A DNA stretch of 64,000 nucleotides from Paragordius varius (Eukaryota; Nematomorpha). A model generated the notes under the pieces. It saw only the letters and a list, made by a program, of their open reading frames with translations, was not told the origin of the DNA and did no database searches. Positions 1 through 10,249 of the stretch are shown here, piece after piece. The stretch covers positions 5,332,001 through 5,396,000 of the forward strand of contig OZ176057.1 in the NCBI GenBank assembly GCA_964247055.1, given 5' to 3'. The first letter of the stretch is position 1, and every line of letters begins with the position of its first letter. The position numbers and the translations under genes were made by a program.

Positions 1-31
1 AAAAAACTATATATATATATATATATATATA

Positions 32-397
32 TACCATTTGCACTTCAAGAGTGTCTTTAAACACTTCAAAATTAGGTTATATACCATTTACAGTTCAAAT
101 TCACCCTTAAACAAATTAAATTTACCATCAAACAATTCAAATTCACCCTTGAACAATTCAATATCACCCTAAAAATAAATAATGATTTTTTCGAACTAAT
201 ATAACTCATTATTAATATAAAATATATCTTTATGGCATAGTTTATTATTTTTTTGATATTATTTTAATTTATAATTTTATTTTTCAAAAATATAAAAAAA
301 TATAGGTTTGTAATTTTAAAAAACATATTAAGGGAAATTTGGATTGTTCGAATGTGCATTTGAATTGTTTAAGGGTAAATTTGAATTGCAAATGGTA
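32..397. mobile_element. MITE-like inverted-repeat element, family M1
   Basis: The ends are imperfect inverted repeats: TACCATTTGCACTTCAA on the left and the complement of TTGAATTGCAAATGGTA on the right. Subterminal CACCCTTAAACAATTC-type repeats are mirrored on the other side as AATTGTTTAAGGGT. There is no coding capacity and TA/AT runs lie on both flanks. This fits a non-autonomous terminal-inverted-repeat element, possibly with a TA target site. It lies where the blade-4 exon of the minus-strand LST8-like gene would be expected. Confidence 0.6.
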
Positions 398-514
398 TAT
401 ATACCAAAAATTAAAGAAGTTTTAAAAAAGTATAGCTGACTGTTTAATAAATATAAAATATTTAAGTTTTTAAGTGTTGTTTTTATAATTTCAAGTGTTG
501 ATGTGTAATAAAAC

Positions 515-1055
515 CTTTGATCTAAAAGCACAAGCGGTCCATCCTCACCCACCCCGTAAAGTAGAGCAGAATTTTCATGTATAAAACCGGCTTTAACGAA
601 ATTTTTTTCACTGGAATTATTTAGGGTTATGATGGGATTTACATTGTTTTTGATGTTTGTTATATCATAGATTCGTATATAATTGTAACCTTAATGGAAA
701 TTATTTGAAATGTGGAGAATATTAAAATTTTTTATAATCAAACAAATAAAATATATTTGTATGATTTAATTTATTAAAAGTTGCAAATAGCCACTTTAAA
801 TCCATGTTTAAACAAAATATATTTAAAGCAATTACCTAAAGCAGCCAGATATTTTTCGTCTGCCGAAAAAGAAATATTGTTAAATTGCTAAATAATTTAG
901 ATTATTAATTATATATATATATTTAAAGAAAAATATAAATTTTATGATATTACTGATTCCGGATGCTGTAAGGTGCAAAATGATGGATTGGAATCCCCGA
1001 TTTTTAATAATCTCATTTAATGATCATAGCCAGTCGTAGCAAAAAATTTTACCAT
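515..1055 (-). pseudogene. LST8: LST8-like WD40 protein, copy A (5' exons only, window edge)
   Basis: Three minus-strand exons. Exon 1 (1055-954) starts MVKFFATTGYD and ends HPES before GTAATATC. Exon 2 (887-836) encodes QFNNISFSADEKYLAALG. Exon 3 (689 to about 515) encodes GYNYIRIYDITN, then VGEDGPLVLLDQ. In order and spacing these match LST8/mLST8 blades 1-3 (AGYDH, QHPDSQVN, LLAAAG, IRLYDI, SEDGT). The phases fit: 0 between exons 1 and 2, Gly split between 2 and 3. Introns are 66 and 146 nt. A TAA at 1017-1019 interrupts exon 1 (GYDH-TAA-MRLL); the diverged copy has TCA (Ser) there. Later exons would lie left of base 1. It is either a pseudogene or TAA is sense. LST8 is a TORC1/TORC2 subunit that binds the TOR kinase domain. 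Confidence 0.7.
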
Positions 1056-1237
1056 TTCAGTATGAGTATAAATATTGCCAATTTTTTCCACATATGTCAT
1101 ATGAGATACGATAACCGCTAAGAATACTGCTGAGCAAGATATAACAAAACAACAGCTTAATTTCCTAATTTTCATGGGTTTTTTTAAAACAAAAAACAGG
1201 TAAAATTTTTATTCAGCTTCTTATAATGTTTTATAAA

Positions 1238-1575
1238 AATCAAAGTTTCAAAGGTAATAGGGTTAAGTGTTACTTTTTAGTTTTAATTGAGGTTGTTCCA
1301 AAGGATTCATTAAATTAAAAAAATCCAAAAATTTTCATAATTGTGATTGCGTCCACTTACACAAATAACCAATCTACAATATAGTTTATATTTGTATTAA
1401 ATCAAGAACAAAATTTTATTTTATTTGGTATTTCTTAATAAATCAAAGTTTCAATTTAATAATTGGTAAATGAGGTTCGTACAAAGGAATTATTAAATTA
1501 AAAAAGGAAAAATTTTCATAATTGTGATTGCGTCGACTTACAAAAATACAATCTACAAGATGTTTTATATTTTTT
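1238..1575. repeat. Two-copy direct repeat (~150 bp) in the LST8 upstream spacer
   Basis: A segment beginning AAATCAAAGTTTCAA and running through TTTTCATAATTGTGATTGCG occurs at about 1238-1395 and again at 1440-1575 with small differences. It lies between the LST8-like start and the next minus-strand gene. No coding frame is conserved. The rest of 1056-1743 shows nothing else recognisable. Confidence 0.55.
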
Positions 1576-1743
1576 GGAGTATAAAGTTTAAAAATGATAT
1601 AAATTTAAATTTTATGTTGTATATATGTTAGTAACACTATAGAAAGGCAATATTTTTACATTTCGTTTAAGATTTACTATATTATAATATTTCTTATTTT
1701 TAAAGAGTCAGACCGCAGTTTTTTTATTTTTTACGGTCAACAC

Positions 1744-2576
1744 CTAACCCAACCTTATATATCTACACATGTAAAGCATACCAGTAATGAGATTGAAAGC
1801 ATCATGAGATAGTAATGTTCTCATATAATAATCAGATTTTTGAGCAGCTACGTTGTTTGCAATACTTGAATTATTTATTAAATGGTTATTTCTTTGTTTC
1901 GATAAATTCTCCATGCCGTTATCTCCGATATTCGACGGTGTGTTTTCAGTTTTTATACATTTGCAGGCTAATCGAAGCCCTAAAAGAACTGCAGGATCAA
2001 ATTGTGTGAAACAAAGCCATTGTCTTAATCTTAATCGCGTGGAAAAAATGTCAGTTAACATTGAATGTCGTACATTATGTGTTAAATAAGTCAGATTTTT
2101 GTTGGGTGGAAAAACTTTGCGAGGGTCAACGCTGATTTTAAAACGTCATTCCTTAAATGACTAGGTATTGATATTTGTTGTGTTGTTTTAGCTAAGAAAG
2201 GTGTATCATCACCAATTATGTACGTAGCTTTTATAAACTTATCGTGTTTTTTAATGCTTTTTTGTGTAAATTCTTTACCAATATCTTCCTGCATCAATTC
2301 ACATGCGATAGAGGGGATACTTTGCGTGAATCTCAAGGGATAATGGAATGTATTTGTTGATTTAACCGGTTTTTGATTATAAGTTTCATTTATATCATCC
2401 AATATTGGCCGTTTTTCATCGGTTGACAAAAAATCCTCAGTCGACGTGCTACTATAATGCGTGTAATGATCAAAAAATTGAATTTTTGCTGTTTCGTAGA
2501 TCAGCCTGTTGTGGATGATAAGGTGAATACAGGTTATTTGTCCGTGTATCTTGTATTTTACTTGGCAACGTAGCAA
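1744..2576 (-). pseudogene. Unrecognised gene X, main exon(s), one frame change
   Basis: Two abutting minus-strand frames read as one protein if the frame changes near 2088. The first (from about 2576) contains FFDHYTHYSSTSTEDFLS, SIPSIACELMQEDIGKEF and PSHLRNDVLKSALTLAKFF. After an A5 run the second continues LTYLTHNVRHSMLTDIF, RLRQWLCFTQFDPAVLLGL and ends MCRYIRLG followed by TAG. Composition (balanced charges, Cys, Trp, Pro) differs from chance AT-rich frames, and 3980-4281 is a paralogous fragment, so coding origin is likely. The frame change could be a mutation, a homopolymer error or an undetected intron. I do not recognise the family; the Ser/Asn/Gln-rich linkers suggest a disordered regulatory protein. 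Confidence 0.5.
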
Positions 2577-2986
2577 ATTATCCTATAAAATTATTTAATT
2601 TAAATAGTAAAATTATATTTATTTGTGTGATACCACAATTAACATCACACTATTTTATACGTTGTTGCAGTTTAAAACAATGATGAGTTAATTTTAACAT
2701 TATCAAAAATTTAAAGAGTATATGGTTTTCTTTTACCAAAAAAATATTAGTTTAATTTACAAGTGTCCGTATAATTTCTTTTACAACTGAATATAGACAC
2801 ATAATAACGAAAATTTTATAAAAAAAAGATGGGCCAATTTTTTCACAAAACATATATATCTCAAATAAATTTAAAAAAATTAAACTTGACATAACAGACT
2901 TAGTAGCATATTTCTCGCCATTCAAGTGCTTTTTTGTTAAAACAGCCCCATAAGTGTGATGATGTATATCTGAATTATTAAAATAG

Positions 2987-3325
2987 CTATCTGTCGGATA
3001 TTTTTTGTTTGTTGAGAAAATGATTTTCCGTACGACTATGGATTCGTGATTGATTAATAGTTTGAAGTCTTGGATCTAAGGGCGGTAGTTTATGGTCTAA
3101 TGATTGTTGCATTTTTTCATTGGGATATCGTTCTTGGAAAAATTGATCAGATTTTTGGCTCTTTTGATTAGATCGTCGCCCCTGTTTTTGACTGGCTGGC
3201 TGATGTGGCTTTATTATATCTTTTAAAAGAAAGAAGAACCTTTTACGAATTATAAATTGGCGTGTGCAGAATGAGAGGAGTGGTATTGAGAATTTCAGGG
3301 TGTACATATAAAGGACAAAACACAA
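2987..3325 (-). CDS. Hypothetical Gln/Lys-rich exon upstream of gene X
   Basis: A 112-residue frame. Its second half is strongly hydrophilic (IIKPHQPASQKQGRRSNQKS and QERYPNEKMQQSLDHKLPPL), unlike the Phe/Ile/Tyr/Leu-rich frames that arise by chance here. The first ~35 residues are hydrophobic and may be non-coding, so an exon could begin near the RKRFFFLLKDIIK part. It lies between the two gene X segments on the same strand and may belong to that gene. No family recognised. The identical frame recurs in unit 2. Confidence 0.35.
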   Translation of the reverse strand: MCFVLYMYTLKFSIPLLSFCTRQFIIRKRFFFLLKDIIKPHQPASQKQGRRSNQKSQKSDQFFQERYPNEKMQQSLDHKLPPLDPRLQTINQSRIHSRTENHFLNKQKISDR

Positions 3326-3979
3326 AAACGAAAGTATAGAATGACATAGGAAACGTTACAGAAAATATAATTAACATTCATGAATACTATTTATCTCTAA
3401 TAATCATGTATAATTGTGTTTGTTTAGTCTTTTTATATTGTTTTATTTAAACTCTCCATATTCTATAATTTATATATTTCATATGTTAAAAAGTTGTCAT
3501 AACAATATAAAAATAATTATGACAATAACGCGTACGAAACAGAAAATCCGCTTTAACACAAAAGACACAAAACATTTATCCATAAAAATCATTTTCTAAA
3601 TGAGTTATGAAAAAAATTATCTTAAACTATTTAACTTATGATGAATCTAATTCAATTTAGGATATATATAAAGCTACCAATACTTGATAATCAGTAGTAA
3701 TTTTAAAAAAGGTAAAGAAGGAATACAAAGGAGATTCAGTAAGAATCCGGGAATGGTTTATTGATACAAATAATTTAAAAAAAACAGAATCAATTTTTTT
3801 TATTTCTCAAAAAAATGTAAATTAAGGAGTTTTTTAAATCAAAATAATTTTGTTAAAAGTATAACTAAAATTATAATAAAAGACATGCATCTAAATATTT
3901 CATATATAACAAATATTTATCTTACCAATAAATTTTGGAATATATATATATATATATAATATAAATGTTGATTACTTAC

Positions 3980-4281
3980 CGTGTTTTATGTATATTGTTG
4001 GGTAGATTCTTTACCAATATCTTTCTGCATCAATTCACATGCAATAGAGGGGATACTTTGCGTTGATCTCAAGGGATAATTGAATGTATTTGTTGTTTGA
4101 ACCAGTTTACGGGTTGATTAAAAGTTTCATTGTACATATTATAAGATATTGGCCGTTGATCTGACAAAAAATCTTCAGTCGGGGTACTATAATGTGTGTA
4201 ATGATTAAAAAATTCAAATTTTTCTGGTTGTTCGTCAATATAACTTTCTTGGTTACATTGTGCCATGCTGTTCACTTCCAA
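3980..4281 (-). pseudogene. Gene X paralogous 5' exon fragment
   Basis: Begins MEVNSMAQCNQESYIDEQ, then EKFEFFNHYTHYSTPTEDFL, aligning with FFDHYTHYSSTSTEDFLS of the 1744-2576 segment. The frame then shifts by indel near 4100 and continues TNTFNYPLRSTQSIPSIACE. This matches the other copy until GKESTQQYT, followed by an in-frame TAA (3986-3988). Seven bases later stands a consensus donor G|GTAAGT (exon end 3980). It is a tandem duplicate of the first coding part of gene X, with a better start codon than the longer copy. A broken paralogue is the simplest reading. Confidence 0.45.
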
Positions 4282-5308
4282 ATCAAGGCAAAATACTAAA
4301 TAAACTTTAGAAAACTACCTAAATTTTGCCCTTGACATAAGATATCCATTTTAAAATAATTAAAACCTCGTCTCAAATATTTATCTGACATAAGTGAATA
4401 TGTGAGTTTCATGTGCAAGCTTTTCACCTGGATAAGTTGATAATTTTTTTAAATTATATTCCGATTGCTAAAAATATAAAACAATAATTGCATATAAGTT
4501 TTCCATTTAAATATATTTTTATATATTAAAAGGCAAATTCGGGTTTTTTACCATTTATACGATTTTCAAATGTTTTTGCAATATTGCGTCCAATTTTTTG
4601 AAATAGTAGGTTATCTTCAACTTGTTATAAGCATTTGCAAAGTCACTTAAATTTAAATATATTGAGCAAAATCTTATAGTTTAGTGTATATATATTACAT
4701 TAAAATTTGCTTCCAAATTTTATATCATAGTAAAAGCACATAAATTAAAAAATGCAAGTTGTTATTATATTTTATAAAGATGGAAAATATAATTTTGTTA
4801 GTAAAATTATTGTTTGATACAAAGATTTTATTTTCCGTAATCTATACAATAATTAGTATAAAATTTTGATATGGCAACTTTATTTCAATTTAGTAATATG
4901 CATGAAAATATTTTAACTGATATATTAATTGATTTAAATATCTGCTATTAAGCTTAAACTTGATCAAATATTTATGGGAAAAATTCGCGAGGACCGTAGC
5001 CAAATAATTACAGCAAATCAAAAATAGCAATGTTATCAACTGCCAAATATTTAACATTAGGGTGCAATTTTTAAAAGAGCTTAAACTTTATTAAACAATA
5101 TTATATCCAATTCTCTTTAACTTATTTAATAAACTTGCAAAATTGCATCACCATATCCTTAAAGACTAATATTTTGTCTCGCAACTCTCTTATGTCTCTG
5201 CTATATTTTTTAAAAATACAAAAATATACTTTTTATATTGGTCTGAAGGCATATATAAATTTTTATAAACATTTTTTAAATTCTATTGCTTGAATATATT
5301 TGAATAAA
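4282..5308. other. AT-rich spacer, no feature recognised
   Basis: No conserved frame, RNA gene or repeat of note was seen between the gene X fragment and the first GC-rich element. Only short poly-A/T and TA tracts occur. Confidence 0.5.
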
Positions 5309-5421
5309 ATGCGTGGGTCTCGGCCTGCTTCGCAGCCCGAGGAAGTCCTGCGGACTTCTTTAAGAAAATGAACCAACTCCAATCCCTCACCCTAACCCTA
5401 GCCCAAACTCGAAATCCTTAA
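5309..5421 (+). repeat. GC-rich hairpin element (GCE), copy 1
   Basis: An island of balanced composition in very AT-rich DNA. In order: GCGTGGGTCTCGG; a stem CTGC-TTC-GCAG within a 9-bp near-perfect stem; a second hairpin GAAGTCC-TGC-GGACTTC; AAAATGAACCAACTCCAATC; then the telomere-like CCCTAACCCTAGCCC and AAACTCGAAATCCTTA. No coding frame is conserved among copies. The two hairpins suggest a structured RNA or DNA element. Confidence 0.8.
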
Positions 5422-6293
5422 TGTACTTTACCCGCGTTTGAAAAATAAAAATTTTGTTTAATCAAAAACCTTTTATCTATACAAAGGATATATTGGGTAA
5501 ATTCTTTACACATAATAAATTGATAGTTATAATAAATTAATTTACCAATTAATAAATTTAAATTATACGTTAAAATATATCCATTCCTAAATTATATTTT
5601 ATTAAAATTACTCATATTGTTGTCAAAATAAATATACCTTGAAAATTTAGCATTTTGTTACATATGAAAACTGGAAATTAACATTGAACATAACTCATTA
5701 TAATTTTACACCTTGAATTTTAACTTATAGTATTTAGCTTTTTGACATTTATAATTTATATTTCTCCCTATACATAAATAATTTAGTAATATTTATAAAC
5801 GAATTTCTACTTTTAAACCATAAGTGGTCTGGTTTGGAACAAACATCCTCATTTCAATAAATAAATTTTACCAATAAATCAAAATAAAAAATTACCCTTA
5901 TATGTAATATAAACATTTTTAAATTTAAGAACTAATCAAAAAAAGCAGATATTAATATTGAAATAGCAGGTTAAGTATTAAGCAAAATTCGGTCCTAAAA
6001 AATATATAATAATTTATTTCTTACAGCTAGAAAACTGTTTTATCCATAGCTCTTTTTTACTTAAACTAACTCAGATCTCTTGGTAATAATAAATTAAGAC
6101 TTTTTCCTAACTACTATTATCAAACACATTTTGCTTAAGTTAAGTTCAAAATTCTTCGTGAGATAAGTCTTATTTAACATAAATATACTATTAAATATAT
6201 ATATAGTTTGGTTATGAACTACTAACATTTTTTTATAAATATATATAGGAAACTTATATTTTAATTATTACAAAACCAATAATTTTAAAACGA

Positions 6294-6409
6294 AATGCGT
6301 GGGTCTCGGTCTGCTTCGCAGCCCGAGGAAGTCCTGCGGACTTCTTTAAGAAAATGAACCAACTCCAATCCATCACCCTAACCCTAGCCCACAAACTCGA
6401 AATCCTTAA
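6294..6409 (+). repeat. GCE, copy 2
   Basis: Full-length, both hairpins intact, almost identical to the copy 1 kb upstream although the flanks have diverged more. That contrast suggests conservation or gene conversion of the element itself. Confidence 0.8.
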
Positions 6410-7335
6410 AGTAGTTTAACCGCGTTCGAAAAATTAAAATTTTCTTTAATCAAAAATTATTTTTGTTTAAAGGATATATTAGGTAAATTTTATACATATA
6501 GTAAATTGATAGTTAAAATAAAAATTAAAATCAGTTACCGAAAAATAATTATAAATTTGACGCTAAAACATATCCTTACCTAATTTATATTTAATTTCAA
6601 AAATTAACCTTATTGTTTTCAATAAAAACTATGCCATAAAAACTTAGCATTTCACATAAATGCTTTTTAAACTGCAAATTAACATTGAAAATAATTTATT
6701 ATAAGTTTTAACCTTGATTAGATATTATAACTTATAGTATTGCGATAGTTTGTTATACAGAATTCATATTTCTCCCTCAAAACAATTTTAATTTACAAAT
6801 ATTTTAAAAATAATATATGCTGCATATTTATAATATAATGTACATAGTTATTAGTAATATTTATAAATGAATTTCAACTTTTAAACCATAAGTGGTCTGG
6901 TTTGGAACAAATCCTTATTTCAAAAAATAAATTTTTTAATTAAGTATCAAAATAAATTAAATATTTTTAAATACGAGAATGAATCAAATAAAAAAGATAA
7001 AATTAATATTGAATTAGCAGGAAATATTAAGCAATCGGTACTAAAAAATATATAATATAATATTTCTTAGAACTAGATAAATGTTTTATATATCCCTCTT
7101 TTTTACTGAAACTAACTCAGATCTATAACTTTTAGTCAAATAATTAACTCAAGTCGTACTCCCGAACACATTTTGCTTGGGTTAAGATTAAAATTCTTCT
7201 TAAGACAAGTCTTATTTAACATAAATATACCATTAAATATGTATAGTTTAGTTATAAATTACCAACATTTTTTTCATAAATATAGATAAGGTACCTTCAA
7301 ATTATAATTACAAAACCAATATATTTTAACAGGAA

Positions 7336-7421
7336 ATGCATGGGTCTCGGTCTGCTTCGCGAAAATGAACCAACTCCAATCCCTCACCCTAACCCTGGCC
7401 CACAAACTTGAAAACCCTTAT
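7336..7421 (+). repeat. GCE, copy 3, internally deleted
   Basis: Lacks the 30-odd bases holding the GAAGTCC/GGACTTC hairpin: TGCTTCGC runs directly into GAAAATGAACC. The GGGTCTCGG start and the CCCTAACCCTGGCCC end remain. Confidence 0.75.
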
Positions 7422-8169
7422 ATAATTCTATCTGTGTATATTTAAATAATTGACAACCATATAACCAAAATTTTAGTTCGGTTTTACAATTTTAGAGTAT
7501 AATGATGAATGCTTATTGTTGAAAAAGTCTTCCAGATAAAAATATTAATAACCTTGTTTAAAAAACGATAGGAACTAATATTAATTCATGCTTGTTAATC
7601 ATAAAACCATTCAATATTATCGCATTTTGCCCAACTCCTTTATTAAAATAGATGGAATTAGTTTAAATTTAGTTTAGGTTTCATTAATTAATAATTGATA
7701 AATTTTCATAAATAACTGATTATTAAGTTACTTATTTCCATATAGTATAAATGCATTTTTAACTCTTAAAGTATATGTCATAATATTTGATTAATTTTAA
7801 TGATTTATTCATGAAAATAAAAGTCAACGTTTGGAATTAATCTTTTTAACAAGTAGTTAATGATTACTGGAATATACAAGAATCGATATTATATTAAATA
7901 AAAGTTAAATTAAATCTTAATATTTATAACTTATTTTGAGGAAAATTTAAACGTAGATCGCTTGAAATCTTAATAGACCGAAATTGAAATAAACTAATTT
8001 CCTTATATATATTAAACCAAATGTTTAATAATCTAGAATTAGTTCTAGAGGTAATAATTTTTTTAAATAATTAATAATTTGTTTGTTTTAGATATGCTAA
8101 TAATCAGCCCATATTTGAAACATATTGCCAATTAAATTTAAAGTTTTAAAAATAAAATTGCAGATATAG

Positions 8170-8650
8170 AAATATAATAATAATTAGCTACAATTTAATT
8201 AGAATTAATTATGTTCTAAATTATTTTTGAGATGTTTAGAATATCAAACTTATTACGTAATAATTTATTAATTACAATAATTTAAAATATTTTTTAGATT
8301 AATAAAATTATTATTTAATACCTAATATATATAAAATTATTTAAGAATTATTTCAGACAATTTAATTAGAAATAATTTTGTATTGTAAATTCATTTTGAA
8401 TCTAAAACTTATTACGTAATAATTTAATAAACTACATATATATAGTTGATTTATTAACAATATAGAATTAATTTTATTAATAATATATGTTAAAATTATT
8501 TGAGACAATCTAATTAAAATTAATTATTTCCTAAATTATTTTTGATATATTTTTAATCTATAACTCATCATGTAATAAATATAATATAATCTAAAATATT
8601 TCCTAAATATATATAATTTAATTTATTTAATCCCTAATAAATATATATAT
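8170..8650. repeat. Imperfect ~170-bp tandem repeats with a TTATTACGTAATAA palindrome
   Basis: Three degenerate copies share AATTATTTTTGA-like sequence, then ACTTATTACGTAATAATTTA (palindromic core TTATTACGTAATAA; decayed to TCATCATGTAATAA in the last copy), then TAATTAGAATTAATTA-like sequence. Nothing codes here. The preceding stretch 7422-8169 shows no recognisable feature. The same block occurs at +23118. Confidence 0.5.
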
Positions 8651-8827
8651 ATTTTTAAATTATTTAAATTATTTTAACTTAAATTTCTTTTTTCACAAAT
8701 TTATTAATTTATTTACTTGTTACTTTATTTTGTTTATTCCAATATTCCCTTAATCCTAAATACTAAGACATATGTATACTGAATGATACACATAAAAATA
8801 TTTAACATTGTAATATTGCACATAAAA

Positions 8828-9033
8828 GGGGGGGATAAAATAAAATGTATGTGAAACAATGTTGCACAACACATAATAAACAAAAACAAGAAAAGGGAAA
8901 TAAAGTGTACGTGCGCGATTTTTCTAGAAGGGGGGAGAAAAGGCATGCAAATGCGAACACATTGTTTAAGATGCACGTGTTCTTTCTTCCCCCCCCCCCC
9001 CTACACATATATAAAGACAAAAAATATTTTTAA
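8828..9033 (+). promoter_or_regulatory. TATA-box promoter-like block, unit 1
   Basis: A conserved ordered cluster: a G-run, AACAATGTTGC (8855), GAAGGGGGGAGAAAAGGC (8927), ATGCAAATGCG (8945, octamer-like), a poly-C run, then TATATAAA (9008-9015). Unit 3 keeps the same order (52420-52597) although the surrounding DNA has diverged strongly, which argues for selection on the block. It would direct plus-strand transcription starting near 9040, into the exon-like segments and minisatellites downstream. Confidence 0.5.
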
Positions 9034-9081
9034 TTTTATTTTTTTAAATTCTTTTTTGCAAATTTACATTTGTTGGATAGA

Positions 9082-9241
9082 ATGTATTCCAGTGCTTTTC
9101 CTCTTATGCAATTCAATGTACCAACATGGATGGATTATTTTATCATTAAAGTAAAATTTAATTCTATTTAATTTTAGATTACACTCAATATGCAAATCAA
9201 ACAGGAAATGGTGAAACCGATTATATTTTAAATGATTTCCG
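9082..9241 (+). CDS. Possible small spliced ORF downstream of the promoter block
   Basis: First segment 9082-9150 encodes MYSSAFPLMQFNVPTWMDYF plus IIK. A 27-nt GT...AG stretch (9151-9177) follows. The second segment (9178-9241) continues in phase as ITLNMQIKQEMVKPIIF with a stop at 9229, 40 residues in all. The same second segment is also open in another frame (YTQYANQTGNGETDYILNDF) up to a GTAAAT donor at 9242. The sequence is conserved in unit 2 (32199-32358) but not in unit 3, which weakens a protein-coding claim. It may instead be the first exons of a non-coding transcript. Confidence 0.25.
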
Positions 9242-9372
9242 GTAAATAAATTTGTTAATAATTATAGATTAAGATTAATTTAAAGTTTAAAGAACAATGT
9301 ACAGTGAAAACATGTTGAGACTGATTGTGTAACCGAAATGGGAAATTGAACTATTGCCATTTAGCCTAATTA

Positions 9373-9390
9373 ATTCTGGTAAGTTTCGCA
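9373..9390 (+). promoter_or_regulatory. Conserved 5' splice donor after the promoter block
   Basis: ATTCTG|GTAAGTTTCGCATG, donor GT at 9379-9380. The same GTAAGTTT(C/T)GCATGTTTT stretch follows the promoter block in unit 2 (32493) and unit 3 (52926) at a similar distance (336-371 bp from the TATA box). In unit 3 the exon body before it is not conserved. Confidence 0.4.
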
Positions 9391-9529
9391 TGTTTTGTCT
9401 ATTTCATTTAAAATACTTTGTTAGATGGCATTAAAATATGTTCAGAGTAGAAGAACACTATTATTGATTGCCTTAAAAAGTTAAGAGATGTTTTTATATT
9501 TTCTTGCTTTTGCCCAAAAAATTGGTTAT

Positions 9530-10045
9530 ATCTTGGAAATTTTTAACAATGTCTCTAGATTTTATTAATTTACTCTACTTGTAAGAATAAATGGCTAATA
9601 ATTGTTACATATTTCTACGAATTTTTTTAAATTTATTTTTTCGATAAAGGAAGTTAACCTAAAAGGTTAACACATGTTACCATTTTTATTGAGGAGTTTT
9701 CTCGATTAATTATAATTTTTTTAATTTACTCTACTTGTACAAATAGATGGCTTATAATTTAACATAATTTTATTTTTCTTTTGGAAACTTAAATAATTTT
9801 TTCGATATAGGAAGTTAACCTAAAAAGGTGAACACATGTTACCATTTATATTGAGTATTTTTTCTGGAAATTTTTAACAATGTCTAGATTTTTTTAATTT
9901 ACTCTACTTGTAAGAATTAATGGCAATAATTATTACATATTTTTAGCAATTTTTAATCTTGTAAACTTTCAAATTTTATTATTTTTTGTTAAGGGAAGTT
10001 TAACTAAAAAGGTTAACACATGTTACCATTTATATTGAGGCGTAT
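9530..10045. repeat. ~160-bp tandem repeats with a GTTAACC palindrome, three copies
   Basis: Each copy runs TTTACTCTACTTGTA...AGATGGCT...TTTTTCGATA...GGAAGTTAACC, then an AAAAGGTTAACACATGTTAC segment whose GTTAACC/GGTTAAC halves form a palindrome. Unit 2 has an additional copy and unit 3 only one decayed copy (about 53390-53450). Copy number is therefore variable. Confidence 0.7.
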
Positions 10046-10249
10046 ATTATAGCAGCACTGCAAGTATCCACCTAAAGAAGAACCAAATAAATGTCTATTT
10101 ATTACATTATTTATATTGAATTGGTGAATAGTTTTTTATTCTTGGAAATTGTTTCTGTTTTGTTTAATTTTGTTTCAGCGTGTTGAATAATAATTTTCTT
10201 TACCTAAGAAAATCAATTTATACTTGTTAAATATAAAATATTTTAGAAA

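Larger units (their letters stand above)
5309..7421 (+). repeat. ~1-kb tandem repeat, two full copies and a partial third, each headed by a GC-rich element
   Basis: Each copy is a GCE (at 5309, 6294 and 7336) followed by about 0.9 kb of similar AT-rich DNA. Shared landmarks are AAAGGATATATTGGGTAAAT-like sequence soon after the GCE, TGGTCTGGTTTGGAACAAA at 5825 and 6893, and ACTCAGATCT near the end. A diverged copy of the same unit occurs in unit 3 (50086-50904), with the TTTGGA landmark near 50470. Confidence 0.75.

Noticed and set aside
328-552. Minus frame MGEDGPLVLLDQRFYYTS...
   Set aside because: The first residues are real LST8 exon 3, but the frame runs on through intron and into the MITE; the internal Met is not a start.
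1055-1165. Upstream extension of LST8 exon 1 (MKIRKLSCCFVISCSAVFLA) as a signal anchor
   Set aside because: Open and tempting, but LST8 proteins start just before the GYDH strand and MVKFFATTGYD fits that start. An N-terminal membrane anchor would be unprecedented for the family.
5380-5410. True telomere end from CCCTAACCCTAG
   Set aside because: Only about two repeat units, internal, and part of a longer conserved element.
8734-9154. Several frames on both strands across the promoter block
   Set aside because: Produced by poly-C/poly-G runs and low-complexity DNA; they change with run length between units.
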